From assembly GCF_947631165.1 (NCBI RefSeq), contig NZ_CANRKH010000002.1, forward strand, positions 98,319-162,318: a DNA stretch of 64,000 nucleotides, given 5' to 3'. The notes below the pieces were generated by a model. The model searched no databases, was not told the DNA's origin, and saw only the letters and a list, made by a program, of their open reading frames with translations. Source of the stretch: an uncultured Dysosmobacter sp. (GTDB taxonomy: Bacteria; Bacillota; Clostridia; Oscillospirales; Oscillospiraceae). Position numbers and translations under genes: made by a program. Shown piece by piece: positions 17,216-25,836 of this stretch (position 1 is its first letter; each line of letters begins with the position of its first letter).

Positions 17216-17405
17216 AACGGAACGGCCCGCGGCGGGGCCGCTGACCTGTTGGAAGTGCGGGCGGGAGATCACCGCGATTCTCCCGTGTCCCTATAACCGG
17301 CGGGGGCTTTACACTTGCGAAGCCTGTTGCGAGGAATGCCACGAATCAGAACCGTTCCCGTGCCGGGAGTACGACCGACGGAAAGCGGGTGAAGTATGCA
17401 GATAG
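17208..17405 (+). CDS. Small zinc-finger protein
   Basis: 65 residues with CWKCGREITAILPCPYNRRG and then CEACCEECHE, several CxxC pairs suited to zinc binding. Overlaps both neighbours, so it belongs to the same operon. Function unknown. Confidence 0.6.
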   Translation: MDRTERPAAGPLTCWKCGREITAILPCPYNRRGLYTCEACCEECHESEPFPCREYDRRKAGEVCR

Positions 17406-18034
17406 ACCAAAAGAAGCTGGCCTTGCAGTATCAAAACAAGGTCAACAACGCGCAGGGGCATTCGTTCGAGGGGTACATAAAAGCCGGGTGCGTGTTCTAC
17501 GACCAGCGGGGGCTGGCCACGGTTGACAAAACCCCGGAACCGTTCAGGGTTCTAAAGAAGCTGGGGAACGGGATATTCAACGGGAGGTTCACGGCCCGCG
17601 CCCAGCCTGATTTTCAAGGGACGCTTGCGGGCGGGCGGTCAATCGTGTTCGAGGCGAAATATACCACGACGGACCGCATGACGCGGGAAACCGTCACCGA
17701 CGAACAGCAAAAGGCCCTTGCACAGCACGCGGAGCGGGGCGCGCTGTCCGCGGTATGCGTGGGAATCCGAAACGACTTTTTCTTTGTGCCGTGGGAGGTA
17801 TGGCGGGACATGAAAAAGCTGATCGGGCGAAAGTACGTGACGGCGGCGGACCTCGAAGCGTTCCGGGTTCGGTTCAATGGCGCGGTCCTCTTTTTGGACT
17901 TCACGCACGAAGCCGGGCGGCGGTGGATTCATGGCAACCCAAACACGAAAGAATGGAGGTTCGGCGGGAATGGGACAGAACAGGAAGCCAACGCGGAAAT
18001 TGACGGTCCGGGTCACACCGCAGACGGCGTATAA
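17396..18034 (+). CDS. RecU-like Holliday junction resolvase
   Basis: 212 residues. RecU-type core: GHSFEGYIKAGCVFY, FTARAQPDFQGTLAGGRSIV and FEAKYTTTD supply the acidic and lysine residues of the nuclease site. QQKALAQHAERGALSAVCVG matches the RecU helix-strand that follows. It would resolve branched DNA from replication or recombination. The C-terminal ~40 residues are poorly conserved and hydrophilic. Confidence 0.75.
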   Translation: MQIDQKKLALQYQNKVNNAQGHSFEGYIKAGCVFYDQRGLATVDKTPEPFRVLKKLGNGIFNGRFTARAQPDFQGTLAGGRSIVFEAKYTTTDRMTRETVTDEQQKALAQHAERGALSAVCVGIRNDFFFVPWEVWRDMKKLIGRKYVTAADLEAFRVRFNGAVLFLDFTHEAGRRWIHGNPNTKEWRFGGNGTEQEANAEIDGPGHTADGV

Positions 18035-18137
18035 CCTCGAACGGATTATGCTGATTGCCGGGTTGAAGTCGCCCGGACGGGTGGTTGACAAGCTGGTTCG
18101 GGAAAAAATGCTGACCTTGCGGGGCCGCGGGGAATAA
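17970..18137 (+). CDS. Short ribbon-helix-helix-like protein
   Basis: 55 residues. KLTVRVTPQTAYNLERIMLI resembles a ribbon-helix-helix strand plus helix. ATG 17970 follows GGAGG; the frame overlaps the RecU 3' end by 65 nt in another frame. Probably DNA binding; target unknown. Confidence 0.5.
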   Translation: MGQNRKPTRKLTVRVTPQTAYNLERIMLIAGLKSPGRVVDKLVREKMLTLRGRGE

Positions 18138-18139
18138 CC

Positions 18140-18818
18140 GTGTTTGACCTGAACCGAATTTACAACGCCGATTGCATGGAGGCAATGCGAGAAATCCCGG
18201 ACAAATTCTTTCAACTTGCGATCACGGACCCGCCGTATGGAATCGGCCACGACGGACAGCGGAAGCGGGTTCACGACAACGTAAAGCACAACCGCAAATT
18301 TCACGCCCGGAAGGGCTGGGACAAAGAACCGCCGCCGCCCGAATACTTCCGGGAGTTGGAGCGGGTTTCCGAAAATCAAATCATTTTCGGTGGGAACTAT
18401 TTTGTCCCTTCCCTGAACCGCGGCACGCGGGGCTGGATTGTTTGGGACAAGGGCCAGCACGGGCTTTCACAGTCCGATTGCGAACTTGCGTATTCGTCGT
18501 TCGATTGCCCGACGCGGGTTGTCGTCATCAACCGGGCCGCGTTGCAGAGCGACGGGGGAAACCATACACCCGACGCAAAAGCCGGTCCGCCTGTATAAAT
18601 GGATTTTGGGGAACTACGCGCGCCCCGGCGACAAGATACTTGATACACACGCCGGGAGCGGGTCAAGCTGTATTGCCTGTTATGAAATGGGCTTTGACTT
18701 CCTCGCATTCGAGGCGGACCCGGATTACTGGCAAGCCGCGTCGAAGAGGCTTGCCGGGGTCATGGCGCAAATACGGTTTCAGGACTTGGAGAACATCGGA
18801 CAAGAAACACTTTTTTGA
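18140..18818 (+). pseudogene. DNA methyltransferase gene broken by a +1 frameshift
   Basis: GTG 18140 gives a type II methyltransferase with an N-terminal catalytic motif TDPPYGIGHDGQ. It goes out of frame at a G5 run near 18556. The continuation in the next frame, GETIHPTQKPVRLYKW, then LDTHAGSGSSCIACYEMG, carries the S-adenosylmethionine motif. With G4 instead of G5 the protein would be ~225 residues and complete. The motif order (DPPY first) is that of beta-class N6-adenine/N4-cytosine enzymes. Confidence 0.8.
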
Positions 18819-18832
18819 AGGAGGTTTTTTCA

Positions 18833-19072
18833 ATGGCAGTTATCTTTTCGAGTTTTTGGACGTGGGCCGGAACGGTCATCCTGATTCTGGCCGTCGGCGG
18901 GGTTTTGCAAAACATCGTCGCCGCCGCCGCAAAGAAGCCGCCGAAACGGAAGATCACCGGCTGGGCAATCGGGGAGCGGCGGCACATCGAGATTGAAGGG
19001 GCAACGGAAGTTGACGTGCTTTCCGCCCTGAACACGTGGAAAGAGGGCAAAGAGAAAGAGGCGGGCCGATGA
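18833..19072 (+). CDS. Small membrane protein
   Basis: 79 residues; ATG 18833 after GAAGGAGG. One N-terminal membrane segment (SFWTWAGTVILILAVGGVLQ) and a cytoplasmic basic part. It sits between the two broken methyltransferase genes. Function unknown. Confidence 0.6.
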   Translation: MAVIFSSFWTWAGTVILILAVGGVLQNIVAAAAKKPPKRKITGWAIGERRHIEIEGATEVDVLSALNTWKEGKEKEAGR

Positions 19073-19525
19073 TGAATGCCGCGCTTTTGTCCAGCAAGAA
19101 AATGGACTATTGCACGCCGCAAGAATTTTTCGACCGGCTGAACGAAGAATTCGGGTTCACCCTTGACGCGGCGGCGACCGCGGAAAACGCAAAATGCCCG
19201 GCGTACTACACCCCGGAAACCGACGGGCTGAAAAGCCCGTGGAATGTTGCGGGGGGGTCCTGTATTCTGCAACCCTCCGTATGGGCGCGATCTTGGCAAA
19301 TGGGTTCGCAAGGCGTTTCAAGAGGCACAAGCCGGAACAACCGTTGTTCTGCTGATTCCGGCCCGGACGGACACGACGTATTTTCACGACTACATATACG
19401 GGAAAGCAGAAATCAGGTTTATTCGCGGGCGGTTGCACTTCACAGACGAAGCGGGCAACGCATACCCGCCCGCCCCCTTCCCGTCAATGGTGGTTATCTA
19501 CAACGGAAAGAAGGAACAGGAATGA
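19069..19525 (+). pseudogene. Phage Dam-type N6-adenine methyltransferase gene broken by a +1 frameshift
   Basis: The N-terminus (KKMDYCTPQEFFDRLNEEFG, then FTLDAAATAENAKCPAYYTP) is typical of phage Dam-type enzymes. At a G7 run (19251-19257) the frame is lost. The next frame continues GGPVFCNPPYGRDLGKWV with the catalytic NPPY and ends IYNGKKEQE. G6 would restore a ~151-residue enzyme. Confidence 0.8.
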
Positions 19526-19773
19526 AGATACAGACGGCCCGCGCCGCCGACGGCGCGCCGCTGAACCTGATTCCGGGGACGATCTTTGACGCGGAGGACC
19601 GGCACAGACAGCGGAGCCGGTACAGGTTCGAGCGTTGGGACCCGTCGAGCGGGACGCATAGGGCGTTCAAGTTGTGGAACCTGACGACCGACACGCCGAC
19701 GGAGGTTGAAGCGGAGTGGTTCGCAAATCGGAAAATCACGGTCATTCCGGGAGAGGGGGCCGCGCCGGTATGA
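19522..19773 (+). CDS. Phage protein of unknown function
   Basis: 83 residues, ATG 19522 overlapping the previous frame. Contains YRFERWDPSSGTHRAFKLWN and looks like a small beta-barrel. Coupled by a 4-nt overlap to the ASCH gene. Confidence 0.55.
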   Translation: MKIQTARAADGAPLNLIPGTIFDAEDRHRQRSRYRFERWDPSSGTHRAFKLWNLTTDTPTEVEAEWFANRKITVIPGEGAAPV

Positions 19774-20177
19774 AAGCCTTTACGGTATTTCAGCCTTACG
19801 CGTTCGCAATCGTCGCCGGGCTGAAAGGGTACGAAACCCGCCCGCGGCGGACGAACATTCGGGGCCGCGTCGCGGTCCATGCGGCAAAGCGCATTTGGAG
19901 CGTCGAGGACATGGAGATTCTTTATCACCTGTTACCGGCGGACTGGCCGCAAGATTTCGGGGCCGTGATCGGGACCGTCGAAATTGTCGATTGCGTCCCC
20001 GTTGAAGAGATCGTGGACAGCCTGACGGCAAGTGAAAAGCTGTTCGGCGACTATTCGCCGGGGCGGTTCGCGTGGGTCCTGAAAGACCCCGTGCGCTTTG
20101 AAAAACCGATTCCGGCCCGCGGGAATCAAGGCTGGTGGAATTGGGAGGAACCGGCGGAAGGGAGCGAAACGCCGTGA
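19770..20177 (+). CDS. ASCH-domain protein
   Basis: 135 residues. FQPYAFAIVAGLKGYETRPR followed by RGRVAVHAAK, GAVIGTVEIVDC and a terminal FAWVLKDPVRF match the ASCH fold of the PUA-like group, which binds RNA or modified nucleotides. Such genes are frequent in phage early regions. Exact role unknown. Confidence 0.75.
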   Translation: MKAFTVFQPYAFAIVAGLKGYETRPRRTNIRGRVAVHAAKRIWSVEDMEILYHLLPADWPQDFGAVIGTVEIVDCVPVEEIVDSLTASEKLFGDYSPGRFAWVLKDPVRFEKPIPARGNQGWWNWEEPAEGSETP

Positions 20178-20779
20178 AAATGAAAAAGCTGGTTGCCCTA
20201 TGCAAAAGGACCGGGATTTTCCGACTGTTCGACAAGATCGGAGAGGGCGGCGAACTTTTGGGGAAATGGATGGGCGACGGTTACGCGGCCTACCCGCTGA
20301 ACGGGATTCCCGTACTGGACGAAGAAACCCTTTGCGCCGTGTTCGACATAACCGAAAAGCAACGGGAAAAATTCAGCATTCGGCGGGTTGAAATGCCGGA
20401 AACAGTGAACTTTGACGACACGGACCCGGCGGAACGGCTGATAACGGAAGATGACGTTTCGATCATATACAGCGGAATTGAAGTGAAGCCGCTGAAAACG
20501 CGAAGCGGAATCATCTTCATTCAAAGCAAGTATTTGTTGCCGTTGGAGGACGTGCTGGAGGTAACACAGCTATTCGAGAGACAGACCGCGGACGGGCTTT
20601 CATACATCGTCGCAAAAACCGGGTTGCTGATTGCCGCGGTGATATTTCCTTATAGCGTCGTGGATGACCGTTTCGTTGACCGCCTCGAAGAGATCACAGA
20701 GGCTTGCCGCCGGGCGCTGAACACCCAGCAGAATATCAGACCGGCGGAACAGGACACGGACCAAACACAAATATTCTGA
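20174..20779 (+). CDS. Phage protein of unknown function
   Basis: 201 residues from GTG 20174, placed 9-10 nt after GGAAGGGAG (ATG 20180 is an alternative). No recognised motif. The middle reads SIIYSGIEVKPLKTRSG and the C-terminal part is helical. Single-domain appearance, no membrane segment. Confidence 0.55.
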   Translation: MKMKKLVALCKRTGIFRLFDKIGEGGELLGKWMGDGYAAYPLNGIPVLDEETLCAVFDITEKQREKFSIRRVEMPETVNFDDTDPAERLITEDDVSIIYSGIEVKPLKTRSGIIFIQSKYLLPLEDVLEVTQLFERQTADGLSYIVAKTGLLIAAVIFPYSVVDDRFVDRLEEITEACRRALNTQQNIRPAEQDTDQTQIF

Positions 20780-20798
20780 TTCGAGCGGGTGAAAAAAT

Positions 20799-21287
20799 AT
20801 GAACTATCAACCGAAAGTCGTAAAATGCCGCCTGAAAACGGGCGGGAAAACCATTCAGGAAATCCGGGAGCGGTGCGCCGGGCAGGGCATGACATACCGG
20901 GATTTCGAGAATATCCAGCGCGCGAATGAGTATTTCGACGGCCTGATTATTCGGGCGACCCTTTGGGAGTACGACCAGCACAGCGGTTATCACTTGCAGG
21001 ACTGGAACGCGCCGGACGACGAAAAAATGATGATGGCGCTTTACTATTCCGAACAGGTCCACCCGTTCCCCCGGTACAAAAACGACCTTGAAAAATTCAA
21101 GGCGGATTGGGCGGCGGAGAAATACGACCCCGGCGCGGCTATTGTGTTTCACCCGGCGGACGTGGAGGAAATCGAAGTGATTTCGGAAGAGGTCATACCT
21201 CCGCCGGAACCTCCCGCCCCGGCGGAGCCGCCCGCGGCCCCCTTCCGCAAGGCGAAGAAGCGGCGGAAAAAGCGCCGCCGGAAGTGA
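20799..21287 (+). CDS. Phage protein with basic tail
   Basis: 162 residues. The N-terminal ~115 residues are mixed alpha/beta. A proline-rich linker (IPPPEPPAPAEPPAAPF) and a strongly basic end (KAKKRRKKRRRK) follow, suggesting nucleic acid binding. Function unknown. Confidence 0.55.
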   Translation: MNYQPKVVKCRLKTGGKTIQEIRERCAGQGMTYRDFENIQRANEYFDGLIIRATLWEYDQHSGYHLQDWNAPDDEKMMMALYYSEQVHPFPRYKNDLEKFKADWAAEKYDPGAAIVFHPADVEEIEVISEEVIPPPEPPAPAEPPAAPFRKAKKRRKKRRRK

Positions 21288-21297
21288 GGCGGGAAGA

Positions 21298-21483
21298 ATG
21301 CCGCGGGAATACACAACTTGCCGGGAATGCCCGTCTTTCGGGAAATGCGCCGGTTGCGCGCACGGGAGGCGGGACAAAGAACGGAAGATCATTTGCACCA
21401 TCGGGGACCGCCGCGGGCCGCATACGCGCTGTTTTTCCTGCTTGAAGCGGTCAAGGTGCAAGAAAGCGAGGTTCAGACAATGA
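21298..21483 (+). CDS. Small Cys-rich protein
   Basis: 61 residues with eight cysteines (CRECPSFGKCAGC, then IICTIG and CFSCLKRSRC). It overlaps the radical-SAM gene start by 4 nt. Possibly a zinc-binding partner; function unknown. Confidence 0.55.
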   Translation: MPREYTTCRECPSFGKCAGCAHGRRDKERKIICTIGDRRGPHTRCFSCLKRSRCKKARFRQ

Positions 21484-22238
21484 ATAAACCCATCTATGCC
21501 CCGAAAGGGCGTGCGGGCGAATATGGGGAACTTGCCGTGAACATCTATACCGGGTGCAATCACGGTTGTTCCTACTGCTACGCCCGGAAGATGAAAGAGC
21601 GGTGGACAAAAGCGGGCGAAGATTGCGGGTTTGACAATCCGAAACCGCGGGCCGGAATCGTCGAAGCCGTCCGGCGACAGTTGGAGCGGGAGAAGATGAC
21701 CGGGAAAACAATCTTCCTTTGCTTCACGTGCGACCCATACCCCGCCGAAATCGACACGACACCGACGCGGGCCGTGATTCAGGCAATCAAGGAATCCGGG
21801 AACCATGTAAACATACTGACGAAGGGCGGCTTGCGGGCGGAACGGGACTTTGATTTGCTGGATTCCGGGGATTCGTTCGGGGTCACGTTCACAACAAACG
21901 ACTATTTCAAGCCGTCGGCGGCGGAGCCGAACGCCGCGCCCGCGCTGGAGAGGCTGGCGGGGTTACAGGCGGCGAAATGGCAGGGGGTCAAAACGTGGGT
22001 TTCTTGCGAACCCGTCATTGACCCGGAAGCGGTTTTTTCACTGATTCAGGCTTGCGATTACATCGACCTTTTCAAGATCGGGAAGCTGAACTATGCGGAA
22101 GCGCCACCGGGAATCGTCGAGATCGGCGGCTGGGGAGCGTTCGGGAGAAAGGCCGAAGAGATTTGCCGGTATCATGGGCGGAATTACTACATCAAAGAGG
22201 ACTTGCGGGCCGAAATGGAGCGGGAGGAACAGAAATGA
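21480..22238 (+). CDS. Radical SAM protein (spore photoproduct lyase-like family)
   Basis: 252 residues. The CxxxCxxC cluster site is YTGCNHGCSYCYARKM. FLCFTCDPYPAEIDTTPTRA and NILTKGGLRAERDFDLL match the SPL-like radical SAM family often found in clostridial phages and mobile elements. It is expected to bind a 4Fe-4S cluster and S-adenosylmethionine. No substrate can be inferred; DNA-base chemistry is a guess from the relatives. Confidence 0.8.
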   Translation: MNKPIYAPKGRAGEYGELAVNIYTGCNHGCSYCYARKMKERWTKAGEDCGFDNPKPRAGIVEAVRRQLEREKMTGKTIFLCFTCDPYPAEIDTTPTRAVIQAIKESGNHVNILTKGGLRAERDFDLLDSGDSFGVTFTTNDYFKPSAAEPNAAPALERLAGLQAAKWQGVKTWVSCEPVIDPEAVFSLIQACDYIDLFKIGKLNYAEAPPGIVEIGGWGAFGRKAEEICRYHGRNYYIKEDLRAEMEREEQK

Positions 22239-22471
22239 CGGAAGCGATCTTGCAAGCGGTTTTGAACGGCGTGTACGTGTCGTTCACCCCGTCAACGGGG
22301 CCGAATAACCGCGTCGAAGGGGTCCGAATCGGCGTACAGGCGCAGACGTGGAACGGCGTTTGCAACCTGAACCGCATTTTGCCGCTTGTCATGCTGACGG
22401 ACGCGGCGGAAGGGGCGGAAGCTGTATTGTCCCGGACGGTTTCGGAAATGGCGGCGGAGGTCCGCAAATAA
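22235..22471 (+). CDS. Small phage protein
   Basis: 78 residues, overlapping the radical-SAM gene by 4 nt. Contains VRIGVQAQTWNGVCNLNRIL. No recognised domain. Confidence 0.5.
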   Translation: MTEAILQAVLNGVYVSFTPSTGPNNRVEGVRIGVQAQTWNGVCNLNRILPLVMLTDAAEGAEAVLSRTVSEMAAEVRK

Positions 22472-22515
22472 TCACCCGCCGGGAGCGGGAAAAATCGAAA
22501 TAGGAGGTTTGCGCG

Positions 22516-23292
22516 GTGAAAACAATATCAATCATCAACCTAAAAGGCGGCGTTGCAAAGACGCTGACCGCCGACAGCATGGCCCACATCCTCGCAACGT
22601 ATCACGGCGCGCGGGTTCTGCTGATCGACAACGACAAACAGGGCAACACGTCAAAGGCGTTCGGGGTTCATTCCTACGACGACAAGAGCATTTCGGACGT
22701 TCTGACCGCCCGGCGGCTTGACCCGTGGGAGGTCATCAGGAAAACCCGGTTCGAGAATATCGACGTAATGCCCGCAAATATGACCCTGATTCGGGCGAAC
22801 ATGGAAGTTTTGATGGACAGCACGCGCCCCCAGCAAACGCGCCTCCGCGCCGCGCTGAACACCATTGCGACGGAAAATTTTTACGATTACTGCATTATCG
22901 ACAACGCCCCGGATATAAACATTTCCACGATCAACGCCCTTGTCGCCTCCGACGAAGTGATTATTCCGATCAAGATTGACGAATACGCCTTTGACGGGCT
23001 GGCGGAACTGAAAGAGCAAATCGACAATACGCGGGACGACCTGAACCCGCGGTTGCGGCTGGCCGGTTGCCTGATTACCTGTTTTCAGCGGACGGACGCG
23101 GACAGGCAGGGCGAAGCGTGGTTGCAGGACAAGCCCGAATACCCGGTTTTCAAAACGCACATTCGCTATTCGGAGAAAGTCACCGAAAGCACCTTTGCGA
23201 AGTCGCCCATTGCGGAATACAGCCGACGGAGCGCCGCGGCAATGGATTATATCGCCTTTGTGCGGGAGTATTTGGGGAGGGGCAAGGCATGA
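22516..23292 (+). CDS. ParA-family partition ATPase
   Basis: 258 residues from GTG 22516 after AGGAGG. The deviant Walker A is NLKGGVAKTLTADSMAH, Walker A' LLIDNDKQGNTS and Walker B YCIIDNAPDINIST. Such ATPases move DNA on the nucleoid with a ParB partner. A ParB-like gene and a palindrome follow directly. Partition systems are usual in phage-plasmids and unusual in chromosomally integrated phages. Confidence 0.88.
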   Translation: MKTISIINLKGGVAKTLTADSMAHILATYHGARVLLIDNDKQGNTSKAFGVHSYDDKSISDVLTARRLDPWEVIRKTRFENIDVMPANMTLIRANMEVLMDSTRPQQTRLRAALNTIATENFYDYCIIDNAPDINISTINALVASDEVIIPIKIDEYAFDGLAELKEQIDNTRDDLNPRLRLAGCLITCFQRTDADRQGEAWLQDKPEYPVFKTHIRYSEKVTESTFAKSPIAEYSRRSAAAMDYIAFVREYLGRGKA

Positions 23293-23507
23293 TCGAAGAA
23301 AAAGAGGCCGTCCCCGAATACTGCAAAAACAACAAAGCGAAGATTCGCGCGTATCAATGCGAAATTTGCGACCATTTGGACGTTGACGACTTCACGGACA
23401 AGCGGTTTTGCGGCTTGGGGTATTATCCCGGTTGCGGGTGCGCGGAGGAATGCCGAAAGGCATTCAGGCCGATAAAAGGACGCGGAAGAATCGGCGTTCA
23501 TTGCTGA
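23289..23507 (+). CDS. Small Cys-rich protein between parA and parB
   Basis: 72 residues, overlapping parA by 4 nt. Cysteines in YQCEICDHLDVDD and YYPGCGCAEECRK suggest metal binding. Function unknown. Confidence 0.55.
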   Translation: MIEEKEAVPEYCKNNKAKIRAYQCEICDHLDVDDFTDKRFCGLGYYPGCGCAEECRKAFRPIKGRGRIGVHC

Positions 23508-23525
23508 TTGTCCGATTCGGACAGA
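23508..23525. repeat. 18-bp palindromic site, candidate parS, copy 1
   Basis: TTGTCCGATTCGGACAGA, containing the 7+1+7 dyad TGTCCGA-T-TCGGACA. It lies directly upstream of the parB-like gene. An identical 18-bp copy is at 55242-55259. Confidence 0.6.
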
Positions 23526-23537
23526 AAGGGGCGCAAA

Positions 23538-24782
23538 ATGGGAAAATTCAACTTGAATCAGATTTTGAACGACGCTTCACGGAAAGCCGCCGCGGGCGGT
23601 GAGCCGAAAGCGCGCCCGGCGGAAGCTGAAATAAAGAAAATCAGCGTTTATGACCTTGTGCCGTCGGAGGACAATTTTTATTCCATGCGGGAGATCGACG
23701 AACTGAAAACGGCAATCGAAGTCGCCGGAAAGGTCCTGCAAAACCTTGTCGTCGTCCCGCTCGAAGCCGGGAAATACAAGGTCATTGCGGGACACCGCCG
23801 CCGCCTTGCTTCCCTTGCCCTTGTGGAAGAAGGGAAACCGCAATATGAATTCTTGCCGTGCGCCGTGGAGCCGAACGAGGCCGCGGCGGAAGATCAGGAA
23901 GTACGGGACGGGTTCTTGCTGATCGTGACGAATTCACAGCGGGAAAAGACCGCATGGGACCGAATCGAAGAAGTGCGGTATATGCGGGAACTGTTGGAGA
24001 AAGCGAAAACGAAACCACGGTTCGTCGAAGCCCTGCAAAACATCGTCGCAACCGTGTTCAGCGGCGGCGACGTGCAGTTTGACGGGACGCGGGATTTCCT
24101 CGCAAAAGTGCTTCACACCAGCCCGGCGCAGATCGGACGGTATGACGCGATCATTCGGAATCTGCAACCGGCGTTCGCGGAGGAATTGCGGGCGGAGCGA
24201 ATCAATGTTTCGGCGGCGTATGAGTTGTCCGGCCTGACGGCGGAGCAACAGGCCGCGGCGTTCCGGGAGTATCAGCGGACCGGCGCAATTTCCATCAAGG
24301 ACGCGCGGGCGTGGAAGCCGGACACGGCGGAGCGGGCAGAAACCGCCCCGCCCCCTCCCCCGCCGGTCACGGCGGAACCGGCGGAGCGGGACACGCCGCC
24401 CGCGGTTGCCCCCTCCCGGCCCGCGCAGGACGCGCAGGAAGCGCCGGAAGCGCGCGGACGGGTGGAAGGACCACCCGCGCGGGAAACGCCCACGGAGGCC
24501 CACGGAGGGCCGCAGGAAGGGCCGAAAGAGCCGCCCGCGCAGGAAGCGCCCGCGGAAGAGCCGACGGAACCCGCGCCGGAACCTCCAGCACCGGCGGAGC
24601 CGCCCGCCTCTTCCCCGCCCGCGGCGGAGCCGACGGAAACGGAGGCGGAACGCGCCGTGAAGCTGATAAACGATTTTCTTTCCTACTGCATGAGCAAAGC
24701 GGAAATCGGGGAGCCGTCGAGAGATTGGGACAAAGACGTTCACGCGCTTTTGTACGTCCTGAACCGGCTGGAAGAGGGGTGA
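23538..24782 (+). CDS. ParB-like partition protein
   Basis: 414 residues from ATG 23538. The N-terminal ParB/Srx-type domain includes ISVYDLVPSEDNFYSMREID and KYKVIAGHRRRLASLALVEE. A helical DNA-binding part follows (QREKTAWDRIEEVRYMREL, SPAQIGRYDAIIRNLQPAF). A ~110-residue Pro/Ala/Glu-rich linker leads to a short C-terminal helix. Forms a pair with the upstream ParA. Confidence 0.85.
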   Translation: MGKFNLNQILNDASRKAAAGGEPKARPAEAEIKKISVYDLVPSEDNFYSMREIDELKTAIEVAGKVLQNLVVVPLEAGKYKVIAGHRRRLASLALVEEGKPQYEFLPCAVEPNEAAAEDQEVRDGFLLIVTNSQREKTAWDRIEEVRYMRELLEKAKTKPRFVEALQNIVATVFSGGDVQFDGTRDFLAKVLHTSPAQIGRYDAIIRNLQPAFAEELRAERINVSAAYELSGLTAEQQAAAFREYQRTGAISIKDARAWKPDTAERAETAPPPPPPVTAEPAERDTPPAVAPSRPAQDAQEAPEARGRVEGPPARETPTEAHGGPQEGPKEPPAQEAPAEEPTEPAPEPPAPAEPPASSPPAAEPTETEAERAVKLINDFLSYCMSKAEIGEPSRDWDKDVHALLYVLNRLEEG

Positions 24783-24786
24783 ACCG

Positions 24787-25170
24787 ATGGACGACGGGTA
24801 CAAGCTGGAAAAGGAACCGCGGGAATACTTTGAATCGCCGCCCGCGAAAAGCGGCCTTGCGGAAATCCTCGAAGCGGCTGGCATTTCGGCGGAGAGGCTG
24901 GCGGAGATCATCGGGGAACTTGCCGACGCGCTTTCCGCGGTATTCGGAAAGATTGATGATATATTCGACGACCTGAAAGAGCAATGCGCGGAGGCGCTGG
25001 AAAAGGCCGAATGGGGCCGCCAGAACCGGCGGGAAAACCGGGAGCGGGCGCGGTTCATGGAACAGCGTTACAGGGCGGAGATCAGGCGGCTGGAGCAACG
25101 GAGGTTCGCCCGCCGTATATGGAAGCCTCCCCGCGGCGGAGGAATAGGAACACGGAGGAACAGGCAATGA
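24787..25170 (+). CDS. Helical phage protein of unknown function
   Basis: 127 residues. The first half is acidic and helical (ERLAEIIGELADALSAVFGK), the second half strongly basic and arginine-rich. No recognised family. Overlaps the next gene by 4 nt. Confidence 0.55.
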   Translation: MDDGYKLEKEPREYFESPPAKSGLAEILEAAGISAERLAEIIGELADALSAVFGKIDDIFDDLKEQCAEALEKAEWGRQNRRENRERARFMEQRYRAEIRRLEQRRFARRIWKPPRGGGIGTRRNRQ

Positions 25171-25640
25171 AACGCGAAAAAGTCATTTCGATTCTGCATT
25201 ATTACCGGGATATTCCGAAAAATATCAAGCTGAACGAGCGGGTTATAAAAAACCTCGAAGATCAGTATTATAACACGCTGGGCGGAATGAAAATGGACGG
25301 TATGCCCCGCGCGAAGGGCGGAACGTCAAGCCCGGTTGAAAACGTCGTTTTGAACGTCCCGCGTTCGGTTGTAAAGACCATCGAAGAAATCCGCCGGGAC
25401 AACGCCCGCATGGAGCAAATCAGGGGGGAAATTCTTTCGGAGTTGAACCGGCTGGCGTTCAGCGAAAAAGCGGTTGTTTTGGGGTTCTACATAAACGGCC
25501 AGCAATGGGAACAGATTTCGGAACAGGTCAATTACAGCCCGCGGCAATGCCGCAATATCCGCGCCGCCGCCCTCGATCATTTGGCGGAGCGGTTCGCCCG
25601 GAACAAGGCGATTTCGCGGTATCAATTCCCGCGAAAATAA
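25167..25640 (+). CDS. ArpU-like late transcription regulator
   Basis: 157 residues. The C-terminal part resembles sigma region 4: LGFYINGQQWEQISEQVNYS followed by PRQCRNIRAAALDHL. Proteins of this ArpU/DUF1492-like group end the early region of many Firmicutes phages and are thought to switch on late genes. It is the last early gene, right before the packaging module. Confidence 0.7.
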   Translation: MKREKVISILHYYRDIPKNIKLNERVIKNLEDQYYNTLGGMKMDGMPRAKGGTSSPVENVVLNVPRSVVKTIEEIRRDNARMEQIRGEILSELNRLAFSEKAVVLGFYINGQQWEQISEQVNYSPRQCRNIRAAALDHLAERFARNKAISRYQFPRK

Positions 25641-25704
25641 GATTGCCACCCATTGCCTGTTTTTTCTGCTAAAATGGGTACAGTGAAAAGATTGTAAAAC
25701 GATT

Positions 25705-25730
25705 CGGGGCGGCGATTCCTCCCGCCGCCT
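25705..25730 (+). other. Candidate cos site upstream of the packaging genes
   Basis: CGGGGCGGCGATTCC resembles the lambda cohesive-end sequence (GGGCGGCGACCT) and is followed by the inverted partner CCCGCCGCC, giving a hyphenated dyad. It lies upstream of the terminase genes of a phage with a lambda GpA-type terminase. Similarity in GC-rich DNA can be coincidental. Confidence 0.35.
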
Positions 25731-25741
25731 CGAAGCCTGTA

Positions 25742-25774
25742 AACGGGCCTTGTTTTTTGCAAGGTCCGTTTTTT
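25742..25774 (+). terminator. Intrinsic terminator ending the early region
   Basis: AACGGGCCTTG pairs with CAAGGTCCGTT (one G-T pair), followed by a run of T's to 25774. Separates the early operon from the late operon. The 197-bp gap 25641-25837 holds this hairpin and the candidate cos. Confidence 0.7.
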
Positions 25775-25836
25775 GCGCGCTTCCGCGGGAACGCGCAGGG
25801 CGAAAAATGAAAAACAAACGAAGGGAGGTGCGGAGC

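Noticed and set aside
24311..24976. Repetitive frame in the Pro/Ala-rich region of parB
   Set aside because: Alternative-frame reading of the ParB linker.
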